Origin: Minwuia sp048007105
Lineage (GTDB): Bacteria; Pseudomonadota; Alphaproteobacteria; Minwuiales; Minwuiaceae
NCBI RefSeq assembly: GCF_048007105.1
Contig: NZ_CP180352.1
Coordinates: 3,782,001 to 3,846,000 of the forward strand
Direction of reading: 5' to 3'
Length of the DNA stretch: 64,000 nucleotides
Made by a program: the position numbers and the translations under genes
In this document: positions 56,451 through 64,000 of the stretch, in pieces
Layout: each line of letters opens with the position of its first letter
Numbering within the stretch: the first letter of the stretch is position 1
The notes under the pieces: generated by a model
The model's input: the letters and a program-made list of their open reading frames with translations, nothing else
Database searches by the model: none
Told to the model about the DNA's origin: nothing

Positions 56451-57790
56451 GCGCAGTCAGGCGGCCGCCGCTGGGCCGGGTCTGGCACCTGGCCTGGCCG
56501 ATCATCCTGTCCAACGTGACCACGCCTCTGCTGGGGATCGTCGATACCGCCGTTGTCGGACGCCTGCCCGGCCCGGAATACATCGCCGCCGTCTCCATCG
56601 GCGCCATCGCCTTCACCTCGATCTTCTGGCTGTTCGGCTTCCTGCGCATGGGAACAAGCGGCTTCGCGGCGCAGGCAAGCGGCGCGGAGGACAAACCGGA
56701 GATCCTGGCCGTGCTGTCACGGGCCGTGCTGCTCGGGCTGGCGCTGGGCCTGGTGATGGCGATGCTGCAGGCGCCGCTCTGGCACTATGCGGCATTGCTG
56801 CTGGAGCCGCCGCCGGCGGTCGAGCCGATGGCCGCCGCCTATTTCCAGATCCGGATATGGGCTGCCCCGGCGACGCTGGTGAACTACGCCATCCTCGGCT
56901 GGCTGATCGGGCTGCAGCGCACACGGACAGCGCTGGTGCTGCAGATCTGGCTGAACGGCGTGAACATCGTTCTCGACATCGTCTTCGTCATGGGCCTGGG
57001 CATGGGCGTGCCCGGCGTCGCCTGGGCGACGCTGATCGGGGAGTGCTCGGCGGCGGTGCTCGGCCTGATCGTGGCCTGGCGGATTCTTCGGCCGGACAGC
57101 GCCACCTGGGCGGCAGCGCGCATCATGGACCGCAAGCGGCTGACCGCCTTCTTCACCGCCAATCTGGACATCATGATCCGGACCGCCTGCCTGATCTTCT
57201 CCTTCGTCTGGTTCGCCCGACTGGGCGCGCAGTTCGGCGCGCTGACGCTGGCCGCAAATGCAGTTCTGCTCCAGATGGTCCACCTGCTCGCCTATGGACT
57301 GGACGGCTTCGCCTTCGCCGCCGAGGCGCTGGTCGGCTCGGCGCTCGGCAAGCGCAGGCTGGACGAACTGCGCGCTGCGGTCACCGCATCCACCATACTC
57401 GCCGTCGTCGTGGCCGTCGGTTTCGCGCTTGCCTATCTGGTGGCCGGGCCGCTGATCATCGCCGCAATGACCGACCAGCCTGAGACACGCGCTGCGGCCG
57501 AGACCTATCTGATCTGGGTGGTCGTCTATCCGCTCGTCGCAGTGTGGTGCTTTCAGCTGGACGGCATCTTCATCGGCGCCACGCAGACGGCGGAGATGCG
57601 CAATGCGATGATCGCATCGCTGGCGGTCTACATGATTGCCGCCAACACGCTGGCGCCGGTCTGGGGCAATCACGGCCTCTGGGCGGCGATCACCATCCTG
57701 AACGTGGCGCGGAGCGCCAGCATGGCGCTCTACTACAGACGCGTCGAGCGCCGCGCCCTGCCCGAGAGAGCGCCTACTCCAGCGGCTTGA
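56447..57790 (+). CDS. MATE family efflux transporter (DinF-like)
   Basis: An inner-membrane protein of 447 residues with twelve spans. MATE features include the opening helix IILSNVTTPLLGIVDTAVVG, PEYIAAVSIGAIAFTSIFW and GLDGFAFAAEALVGSALGKR. It exports cationic drugs or metabolites with H+ or Na+ exchange; the sequence is nearest the DinF branch. ATGA overlap with the oxidoreductase. Converges with a small protein gene by 17 bases. Confidence 0.88.
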   Translation: MSAVRRPPLGRVWHLAWPIILSNVTTPLLGIVDTAVVGRLPGPEYIAAVSIGAIAFTSIFWLFGFLRMGTSGFAAQASGAEDKPEILAVLSRAVLLGLALGLVMAMLQAPLWHYAALLLEPPPAVEPMAAAYFQIRIWAAPATLVNYAILGWLIGLQRTRTALVLQIWLNGVNIVLDIVFVMGLGMGVPGVAWATLIGECSAAVLGLIVAWRILRPDSATWAAARIMDRKRLTAFFTANLDIMIRTACLIFSFVWFARLGAQFGALTLAANAVLLQMVHLLAYGLDGFAFAAEALVGSALGKRRLDELRAAVTASTILAVVVAVGFALAYLVAGPLIIAAMTDQPETRAAAETYLIWVVVYPLVAVWCFQLDGIFIGATQTAEMRNAMIASLAVYMIAANTLAPVWGNHGLWAAITILNVARSASMALYYRRVERRALPERAPTPAA

Positions 57791-58016
57791 TGTTGTTGAT
57801 GTTCGCCTTGTTCACCAGCGTGATCTCGCCGGTGCGCGAGCAGGCGAGCGGGAAGAACATGCCCGGCTCGTTCATCAGATCGAGCACGCGCTGGGTGGCG
57901 CGTATGAAAACGCTGCCTTCCAGTTCGGTGCCGTCATTCATCAGGATCAGGGTCTGCACCTTGACCTTGGGAACATAGCTCTTGCGCGACTGCATGGTTT
58001 GGACCGAGCTCCTCAT
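57774..58016 (-). CDS. Small conserved-looking protein of unknown function
   Basis: The protein has 80 residues with alternating beta-strand character (KVQTLILMNDGTELEGSVFI, GMFFPLACSRTGEITLVNK). I do not recognise it. The pattern recalls a small OB- or Sm-like fold but that is impression only. It starts 24 bases after the AbrB-family gene on the same strand, so it may be the last gene of that unit. Start could be 58016 or the ATG at 57992. Confidence 0.6.
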   Translation of the reverse strand: MRSSVQTMQSRKSYVPKVKVQTLILMNDGTELEGSVFIRATQRVLDLMNEPGMFFPLACSRTGEITLVNKANINNIKPLE

Positions 58017-58040
58017 TCGATCACACTTGTCCGGCGTGCC

Positions 58041-59111
58041 TTAAGATTCCGTTTCGCGGCGCAGGCGCCGGACGGCACGGAACAGCATCGGCCCGACCAC
58101 GATGATGATCATGATACGGAACATGTGCATCGAACTCACGAACGCCGTATCGATACCGAGCGACAGCGCAATCAGGGACATTTCCGCCAGACCGCCCGGC
58201 GACAGCACCAGGATCATGGCGGAATGCGAGACCCCGATGGCGTCGCTGACAAGGTACGTCAGTGCTACGGCCAGCACCAGCAGAAGCGCCGTCGAGCCCA
58301 GTGCGAGGCGGGCCGTCCGCAGAATGAGGCCCAGCGAAACCCCGACGAAGCGGCTGCCGATGGCCGCGCCCAGCACCAGCTGGGCCGCGGCAACCGGCAC
58401 GGGCGGCGGCTGCACATGGGTGATGCCGGACAGATGCGCCGCCGCCGAGAGGATCATCGGACCCAGCAGCGAGGCGGCCGGCAACCGCATCAGCTTCGCC
58501 ATCGGCCAGCCCACGACGGCGCAGGCGACCAGCAGCGCCCAGTCGGTCCATTCGGCCGGCGGCCCGGGGCGGTCCGGCATGATCGAGGGCACGTCGGCGC
58601 CGACAACAAGGCGGAACCAGAACGGAATGACGATGATGATGGTGATGACGCGGATGGTGTGGATCAGCGACACGCGGACCGGATCGCCGCCCATGTCCTC
58701 GCTCGCCAGCACCATCTCGCCGAGGCCGCCAGGGGTCGACGAGAAGTAGGCCGTCACCTTGTCGAAACCGCCGATCCGCCGGAGGTAGAAATAACAGAGC
58801 GCGCTGCCGACGACGATGAACGCCGTGAGTACGATCAGCGCCTGCGCCCATTGCATCAACTGGCCCAGCACCTCGGGCCGGAAGGCGCTGCCGAGGAAGA
58901 CCCCGAGGATGGTGACCATCACCGCACGGAACCTCCGGCTCATGACCGGCCCGACCCCGGCCAGCGCCGCCACGGTGACGAAGATCATCGATCCCATCAT
59001 CCAGGCCAGCGGCATGCTGGCCCAGAAGAACAGCGCACCGCCAACGCCGCCGATGCCGATGGCGACGGCGTGACCCCGCCAGTCGATCTGCTTCAACGCC
59101 TCGGCGTTCAA
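58041..59111 (-). CDS. AbrB family membrane protein (putative transporter)
   Basis: A membrane protein of 356 residues with about ten spans in two repeats. Repeated motifs are YFSSTPGGLGEMVLASEDMG and MILVLSPGGLAEMSLIALSL, the duplicated GGLxEM typical of the AbrB/'ammonia monooxygenase' family of predicted transporters. Solute unknown. The start is TTG at 59111, overlapping the TGA of the gene before it (TTGA). A longer frame upstream is shadow sequence. Confidence 0.78.
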   Translation of the reverse strand: MNAEALKQIDWRGHAVAIGIGGVGGALFFWASMPLAWMMGSMIFVTVAALAGVGPVMSRRFRAVMVTILGVFLGSAFRPEVLGQLMQWAQALIVLTAFIVVGSALCYFYLRRIGGFDKVTAYFSSTPGGLGEMVLASEDMGGDPVRVSLIHTIRVITIIIVIPFWFRLVVGADVPSIMPDRPGPPAEWTDWALLVACAVVGWPMAKLMRLPAASLLGPMILSAAAHLSGITHVQPPPVPVAAAQLVLGAAIGSRFVGVSLGLILRTARLALGSTALLLVLAVALTYLVSDAIGVSHSAMILVLSPGGLAEMSLIALSLGIDTAFVSSMHMFRIMIIIVVGPMLFRAVRRLRRETES

Positions 59112-60088
59112 TCGACGTAGCGTCCCAGCCGCACGGCCGTCTGTCCCGAGGTGAGCCGGCGCGACGGCATGATCAGCACGCATTCGTCATAGGGCGTCCG
59201 GATTTCCCGGCTGCCGTCCATTCCGATCAGGGTCCCCGCTGCCGGCACCACGTCCAGGCTCTCCGGATCGCCTTCGAAGCGGAACGGTCCCTGGCGGACG
59301 GTGACCCGGTCGGTGACCTCGATCAGGCGGGGTTCGTCGCGTTCGGGCAGCGGTGACAGTTTCTCGGCCGCCGCAGGCGAGACAAGGCCCGCCGCCAGAA
59401 GAAACCGCGCCAGAATCTCGGTGGCGTCGTCGGCCGCCTTAGGGTCCAGATGCTGACCGCATTCCGCCAGCAGGGCGATCCGGTCGCTGTCCCGGTCGCC
59501 GAAACCGCCATAGTCGCGCATACGCGGTCCGGCGGCATGACCCGGATCGGCCGCCACGATGCGGGGGAAACCCATTTTCGCGGCGAAGCCCTGCGCCCGT
59601 GGCTGCGTGCCGGACAGCATGATCGGCTCGCAGTCGGTCTGCATCGAATGCAGGTCGAGCAGCAGTTCGGCGCCGTCGATCAGCGGCCGGACCTGCCGGG
59701 CGCGCTCCAGTTCGGCGGAGCGGCGCGGGCCATCCAGGATCAGCGGATCCCAGATGCGGTTGAAGTCCTCGTCCACGTAGCGCGCCCGCGCCGGATAGGC
59801 CGGATCGAAGCTGCGATAGGCGTCGACATTGCAGAACAGCACGGTCAGCGCGCCCCGCTCGGGCCGGATGCCGCTGTCCATGAACCGCCTCAGCGCGTGG
59901 GCGCCGCACAGTTCGTTGCCATGCACCAGCGCCGTCACCATCGCCTCCGGTCCGGCCTGCGCGCCCTCCAGCCTGTGCGCGAAGGGAATGCCCAGATTGC
60001 CGCGCTCCAGATCGGACAGATCGACAGGCCTGAGAAGGGCGGAGGAGCGGGAGGGGTTCATCGGGGTTCCGGAAGGTGGAGACGTCAT
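59108..60088 (-). CDS. Succinylglutamate desuccinylase/aspartoacylase-like (M14 metallopeptidase) protein
   Basis: This protein of about 326 residues has the zinc motif VTALVHGNELCGAHAL (HxxE) and a second His in LLLDLHSMQTD, with a later catalytic Glu region in LLAECGQHLD. It hydrolyses an N-acyl amino acid or similar amide. The start is the ATG at 60088, though MNPSRSS at 60061 is also possible. It is part of a minus-strand operon with the methyltransferase before and AbrB after. Confidence 0.78.
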   Translation of the reverse strand: MTSPPSGTPMNPSRSSALLRPVDLSDLERGNLGIPFAHRLEGAQAGPEAMVTALVHGNELCGAHALRRFMDSGIRPERGALTVLFCNVDAYRSFDPAYPARARYVDEDFNRIWDPLILDGPRRSAELERARQVRPLIDGAELLLDLHSMQTDCEPIMLSGTQPRAQGFAAKMGFPRIVAADPGHAAGPRMRDYGGFGDRDSDRIALLAECGQHLDPKAADDATEILARFLLAAGLVSPAAAEKLSPLPERDEPRLIEVTDRVTVRQGPFRFEGDPESLDVVPAAGTLIGMDGSREIRTPYDECVLIMPSRRLTSGQTAVRLGRYVD

Positions 60089-60098
60089 CGATTGTCTA

Positions 60099-60626
60099 TC
60101 ACCCGCCACCGGCGCGGTCCATGTCGCGCCGCCGCGCCACCATGCTCTGCCGGACGGCGGGACCCGGGCGCGCGACATGGCCTTGCCGGAACGCAACGAT
60201 CTCCATGGATCCCGCGAAGGCCTCCAGCAACTCGTTGGACTGCAGAAGGAAATCCGGATTGCGCGGACGGCCGAACGCCTCGTTGCCCGCCGCGAAGGTC
60301 GTCCAGATCAGCACACCGCCTGGCGCCAGCGTGGCAGCCACATGCGGGAACAACGGCCGCCAAAGGTAGTTGCATACCACGATGCCGCCGAACTGCTGCC
60401 CGGCGAAGGGCCACGGCCCGTCTTCCAGATCGGCTTCGACGATCGACAATCCCGGCCGGCGAGCCATTCCAGACCGCCGACATCGCGGTCGGCCAGCAAC
60501 CACGGACAGGCCCATATCGAGCGCCAGCGCCGTGTGCCGCCCGTTTCCCGCCGCCAGATCAAGGACCTGGCCGTCACGGGGCAATAGGTCGATGTACCGC
60601 CGTATCCACGGATCCGGATACGCCAT
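60099..60626 (-). CDS. SAM-dependent methyltransferase with two compensating frame slips
   Basis: A protein of 175 residues with motif I QVLDLAAGNGRHTALALD and later LSIVEADLEDGPWPFAG and GIVVCNYLWRPLF. Between them, residues between SVVA and RPGLSIV are out of the normal frame. A +1 slip near 60491-60497 and a -1 slip near 60450-60455 restore the family-like ADRDVGGLEWLAG if both are corrected. Overall length is unchanged. The ATG at 60626 has AAGGTG nine bases ahead. The substrate is unknown. Confidence 0.75.
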   Translation of the reverse strand: MAYPDPWIRRYIDLLPRDGQVLDLAAGNGRHTALALDMGLSVVAGRPRCRRSGMARRPGLSIVEADLEDGPWPFAGQQFGGIVVCNYLWRPLFPHVAATLAPGGVLIWTTFAAGNEAFGRPRNPDFLLQSNELLEAFAGSMEIVAFRQGHVARPGPAVRQSMVARRRDMDRAGGG

Positions 60627-60717
60627 CGTCGCAGGCACCTTGCTGTTTTTCCGAAACTCGACCATTTATCACCGATCGGCGACACGCCTGACAACGCTGG
60701 ACAGACAACAGACACAG

Positions 60718-61140
60718 ATGATCAGTTTCGATCTCAGATGCGGGCAGGACCACGTCTTCGAGGGGTGGTTCGCCTCCAATGGCGACTTCGAGCGCCAGAA
60801 CGAACAGGGCCTCGTTACCTGTCCGCTCTGCGAAGACGCGCGCATCACCAAGGCGCCCATGGCGCCCAATGTCGCCGCCAAGGGCAACCGCGGGTCGCAG
60901 GCGACGCAGGAACTGACCCCGATGCAGGTCATGGGCATGCTGCGTCAGTTGAAGCGGCACATCGAGAAGAACGCCGATGACGTCGGCGAGTCCTTTGCCG
61001 AGGAAGCGCGCAAGATCCACTATGGTGAAGTGGCGCCGCGCGGCATCTACGGGCGCAGCACGCCGGAGGAGTCCGAGGAGCTGCTCGAGGAAGGCATTGC
61101 CTTCATGCAGCTGCCGTGGGTGCAGGACACCGACCACTAG
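60718..61140 (+). CDS. DUF1178 family protein
   Basis: This is a protein of 140 residues with a zinc-ribbon-like pair: DLRCGQDHVFEGWFAS at the start and CPLCEDARITKAPMAPN. This is the alphaproteobacterial DUF1178 family, function unknown. Cytoplasmic. A longer frame upstream begins before the ATG at 60718 but has no similarity. Divergent from the methyltransferase operon. Confidence 0.86.
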   Translation: MISFDLRCGQDHVFEGWFASNGDFERQNEQGLVTCPLCEDARITKAPMAPNVAAKGNRGSQATQELTPMQVMGMLRQLKRHIEKNADDVGESFAEEARKIHYGEVAPRGIYGRSTPEESEELLEEGIAFMQLPWVQDTDH

Positions 61141-61188
61141 GCCTGCGGCCGCCGTCCGATCGCCACTTGAGAGGGGGAGCGCCTGAGC

Positions 61189-63042
61189 ATGGCGCCGGTC
61201 GAACCGACACTGCATATGTGGCTTGTCCTCGCCGTCGTCGGACTGGCGGTGTTCGCCTATGTCAGCGAACGGCTGTCGATCGAGCTGGTTTCCCTGCTCG
61301 TCATCGCCTCGCTGGCGGCCCTGTTCGACCTGCTGCCTTATGAATCCACGCCCGGCCTGCCGGAAATCACGCTCCGCAGCCTGCTCGCCGGCCTCGCCGA
61401 TCCCGCCCTGATCACGGTGCTTTCCCTGATGATCATCGGTCAGGGAATGATACGCACGGGCGCGCTGGACGCGCCGATCCGGCAGATGGCGAAGCTTCGG
61501 CGCTATCACCCATTTCTCGCCGTGTTCGCCGGGCTGGTCGTCGTCGCGGTCACCAGCGGCCTGCTGAACAACACGCCGGTCGTGGTGATCTTCATCCCGA
61601 TCATGGTCGCACTTGCGAGCCGTCTGCGGCGCAGCCCCAGCGGGCTGATGATCCCGCTGAGTTACGCCGCGATCCTGGGCGGCATGACCACCCTGATCGG
61701 TTCGTCGACCAACCTGCTGGTCTCCGCCTCGGCGGCCAATGCAGGCGCAGCGCCGCTGGGCTTCTTCGACTTCACGATCACCGGTTCGATCCTGGCCGGC
61801 GTCGGGCTGGTCTATGTCATCTTCGTCGCGCCGCGCCTGCTGCCCGACCGGGCCTCCTATGCGCAGAGCCTCACCGAGGGCGCGGCCGGCAAGCAATTCA
61901 TCGCCCAGATCGACGTGCGCCAGGGGTCGCAGCTGGTGGGCGAGCGCGCCAAGCTGGGCCTCTTCCCCAGCCTGCCCGGGATCACCGTCCGGCTGATCCA
62001 GCGCGGCGACCAGTCCGAACTGCCGCCGTTCGACGACGTGAAGCTTCAGCCGGGCGACAAGCTGGTCGTGGCCGCGACCCGCGCCTCGATCACGGAAGCC
62101 ATCAGCCGCATGCCGTCGCTGATCCAGGCCCTGCACACCAGCGAGGACATCGAACAGCCGGCGAGCAGCGATCACGCGATGGACCGCGACTTCATCCTGG
62201 CAGAGGTCGTGATCGCGCCGGCCAGCCGCGTGATCGGCCGCAATCTGGAACAGATCGCCTTCCACAGCCGCACCGGCTGCACGGTGATCGGCATACAGCG
62301 CCGCAGCCGCATGATCCGGCAGGGCATCCAGGACATCCGCCTGGAGGCGGGCGACGTGCTGCTGCTGCTCGGACACCGCAGCGATGTCCGCCGGCTTCGC
62401 GGCGTCCGCGACGTCATCCTGATGGAGTGGTCGGCGCACGACCTGCCGGCGGTCGAACTTGCCTGGCGCTCCAGCGCCATCTTTGCGGCAACCGTGACGG
62501 CGAGCGCCACGGGCGTGGTCCCCATCGTCGTCGCCTCCCTGCTCGGCGCCGCGGCGATGCTGATCGCCAACTGCCTCAACGTCCGGCAGGCGGTCCGCTC
62601 GCTGGACCTGAAGGTGGCCATGCTGATCTGGTCGGCGCTGGCCATGGGTACGGCGCTGCACGGCACCGGCGGCGCCACCTGGATCGCCCAGAGCATGATG
62701 TCGCTGATGAGCGGCGCGCCGCCGATCGCGATCCTGTCGATCTTCTTCCTGCTGGTCGCAGCAATGACGAACGTGTTGTCGAACAACGCCACGGCGGTGC
62801 TGTTCACGCCCATCGGCATCGGTCTGGCGCAGTCGCTGGGCGTCGAACCGGAAGTCTTCGTGCTGGCGACGCTGTTCGGGGCGAACTGTTCATTCGCCAC
62901 GCCGATGGGCTACCAGACCAACCTGCTGGTGATGGGACCCGGCCACTACCGCTTCTCGGACTATGCCCGCGCCGGCGTGCCGCTGATCCTGATCGTGTGG
63001 GTGACCTACACGCTGGTGGCGATGGTCCGCTACGACCTGTAG
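61189..63042 (+). CDS. SLC13-type permease with two internal RCK_C domains
   Basis: A protein of 617 residues. Membrane helices at the start include VTSGLLNNTPVVVIFIPIMV and GGMTTLIGSSTNLLVSASAA, and at the end NVLSNNATAVLFTPIG and NCSFATPMGYQTNLLVMGPG (the paired SNT motifs of DASS/SLC13). Two TrkA_C/RCK_C regulatory domains are inserted between halves (IDVRQGSQLVGERAKLG and EVVIAPASRVIGRNLEQIAF). Such proteins are common anion/sulphate-type transporters whose activity is tuned by a ligand. Substrate unknown. Confidence 0.88.
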   Translation: MAPVEPTLHMWLVLAVVGLAVFAYVSERLSIELVSLLVIASLAALFDLLPYESTPGLPEITLRSLLAGLADPALITVLSLMIIGQGMIRTGALDAPIRQMAKLRRYHPFLAVFAGLVVVAVTSGLLNNTPVVVIFIPIMVALASRLRRSPSGLMIPLSYAAILGGMTTLIGSSTNLLVSASAANAGAAPLGFFDFTITGSILAGVGLVYVIFVAPRLLPDRASYAQSLTEGAAGKQFIAQIDVRQGSQLVGERAKLGLFPSLPGITVRLIQRGDQSELPPFDDVKLQPGDKLVVAATRASITEAISRMPSLIQALHTSEDIEQPASSDHAMDRDFILAEVVIAPASRVIGRNLEQIAFHSRTGCTVIGIQRRSRMIRQGIQDIRLEAGDVLLLLGHRSDVRRLRGVRDVILMEWSAHDLPAVELAWRSSAIFAATVTASATGVVPIVVASLLGAAAMLIANCLNVRQAVRSLDLKVAMLIWSALAMGTALHGTGGATWIAQSMMSLMSGAPPIAILSIFFLLVAAMTNVLSNNATAVLFTPIGIGLAQSLGVEPEVFVLATLFGANCSFATPMGYQTNLLVMGPGHYRFSDYARAGVPLILIVWVTYTLVAMVRYDL

Positions 63043-63049
63043 ACGGCCG

Positions 63050-63884
63050 CTACTCCTCCTCGACCGGCCGCGGCAGGCGGCCGAGCCGCTTGCGCATCGC
63101 GGTAATGCGGGCGTTTTCGACCTGCCGCTTCGCCTCATGCAGCAGCACACGTCCGGGCATGTCGGTGAGCTTCGGCTTCTCCGCCACCGCGCCCTGCCCC
63201 GCCCAGGCGTCATAGACGGCCTGATCGAGCGCACACTCCTCGGCGATGCGGTCCTTCATCGCCTGGGGGACCGTGTCGACGGTCAGCAGCCTGGTCTCGA
63301 GCACATTGGCGCGGGCGGCCTGGTCGGGAATGCCGTATTCGGCGCTGATCTTGGTGATCAGCTCGTCGCAGCGCCGGTAGTCGCCGACGAACCAGAAGTC
63401 TGAGAACCGCTCCGAGATCCGCTCGAACTTCTCGCGGCGCGGCATGGTGGCAAGCCGGGTCCACGGGATCTCGAGGTAGTTCACCAGCAGGAAGGTGCTC
63501 ATCGGGTTCACGTGCCGGCTCCGGTAGAAGCGCTCGAAGCTGACATGCGGCCAGCCCTCGACGGTGAACCGGCTCATGCGGAAATTGTAGAAGCTGACAA
63601 GCTGGCTCAGCGGATCGCGCAGCAGCACCGATTCGCGCACCGGCCGGCCCCGGAAACAGCTTCGCCAGCGAATGGCCCAGCGCATGGCCGGACACGGCGT
63701 CGATGACGTCAGGGTCGAAACGCTGCGGTAGGCGGTAGATGGTGTCGGACAGATGCCGCTTCAGCCCGCGCTTTCGGCGCAGATAGAGGAACCGCTCGCC
63801 CAGATGCTGTTCCAGATGCAGTTCAAGGCTGCGTCCGGCGCATTTCGGGACGTGAACGAAGAAGTGGACGGGCTGCTCGGTCAT
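63050..63884 (-). CDS. Sulfotransferase family protein, frameshifted
   Basis: The N-terminus has a PAPS-binding-type loop, HFFVHVPKCAGRSLELHLEQ, and the later part has RESVLLRDPLSQLVSFYNFR, a second family motif. The frame breaks near 63648-63659: the coding strand reads CTGTTTCCGGGGCC, and one base fewer gives LFRGRPVRESV. Corrected, it is about 277 residues. Sulfotransferases of this class act on carbohydrates or proteins. Error in sequence is likely. Confidence 0.8.
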
Positions 63885-64000
63885 GGCGCGTCGGACCTAG
63901 GCCCCGGCGCGCAGGCTGTCAACGAGGTGTGACCGCAAACCGAAATCATTTGCTGCATGTTAGGAAAGGCTGCACTACCTTTTTATCCATGAAGCGCGTC
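63885..64000. other. Right-hand end without a gene
   Basis: 116 bases upstream of the sulfotransferase. An ATG at 63989 near the edge may open a plus-strand gene, but only four codons are visible. Nothing else is supported. Confidence 0.4.

Noticed and set aside
60574..62661. 695-residue minus-strand open frame
   Set aside because: Antisense to DUF1178 and the SLC13 permease.
63989..64000. Start of a plus-strand gene at the right edge
   Set aside because: Only four codons visible, no ribosome site strong enough to support it.

Overview
The window is about 64 kb of GC-rich, densely packed chromosome from an alphaproteobacterium, most likely a Rhodospirillales-like or related free-living marine/soil lineage. 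The evidence is the flaF-flbT pair, a MucR/Ros-family regulator, two DUF2336 proteins, DUF1489 and DUF1178 proteins, a H+-translocating pyrophosphatase, and CtrA-like TTAA-N7-TTAA boxes. No rRNA, tRNA, CRISPR array, phage or insertion sequence was recognised. Nearly all of it reads as core or stable accessory chromosome. Codon use looks uniform throughout.

Layout. 1-8.6 kb (minus strand): a 3'-truncated heparinase II/III-like protein, a membrane PAS/HD-GYP-like sensor with lost catalytic residues, a DUF1489 protein, a HisE domain read through into a DASS-family transporter, dnaJ and dnaK. 8.8-14.7 kb: an EEP-family phosphatase, then a CoA-linked aromatic acid operon (bifunctional flavin hydroxylase/OYE reductase, MarR regulator, aryl-CoA ligase) with a clear promoter/operator, and a racemase-like protein. 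14.7-27.1 kb: single metabolic genes (amidohydrolase, EamA exporter, methyltransferase, TauD-like dioxygenase, epimerase, DUF2336, HAD nucleotidase, M81 peptidase, MFS, hppA with a strong terminator, GST).

27.1-41.4 kb is the most distinctive part. flbT-flaF point left and a tightly coupled 11-gene operon points right. The operon encodes a TPR-glycosyltransferase resembling the TPR+GT flagellin glycosyltransferase FlmG of Caulobacter, a SpsF-like nucleotidyltransferase, Gfo/Idh oxidoreductase, DegT aminotransferase, SDR epimerase, GNAT acetyltransferase, NeuB-like synthase, AsnB, a PseA-type sugar amidotransferase, a small unknown protein, and an unusual three-part acyl-AMP ligase / acyl carrier / left-handed beta-helix acyltransferase. 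I infer a flagellin (or surface) glycosylation island that makes an amidinated, acylated nonulosonic-acid-like sugar. Almost every junction overlaps or is separated by a few bases, so the genes are probably co-translated.

41.4-64 kb: a MarR regulator, single-domain response regulator, second DUF2336 protein, moaA, a TonB-like/Sel1/ankyrin fusion, flavin and MDR oxidoreductases, VOC protein, MBOAT acyltransferase, beta-hydroxyacid dehydrogenase, acyl-CoA carboxylase beta subunit, a zinc-finger-less MucR, class II aldolase, amine oxidase-like FAD protein, MATE exporter, a small operon (methyltransferase, M14-like, AbrB-like, 80-aa protein), DUF1178, an SLC13/RCK permease and a sulfotransferase.

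Sequence quality matters here. Five genes or gene pairs (dnaK twice, the aryl-CoA ligase, an MFS gene, the sulfotransferase, and probably hisE/DASS) are broken or fused by what look like single-base insertions. One methyltransferase carries a +1/-1 compensating pair. Loss of dnaK would be highly deleterious, so base-level assembly error is the simplest explanation. In each insertion case, removing one base restores an ordinary family-length protein.
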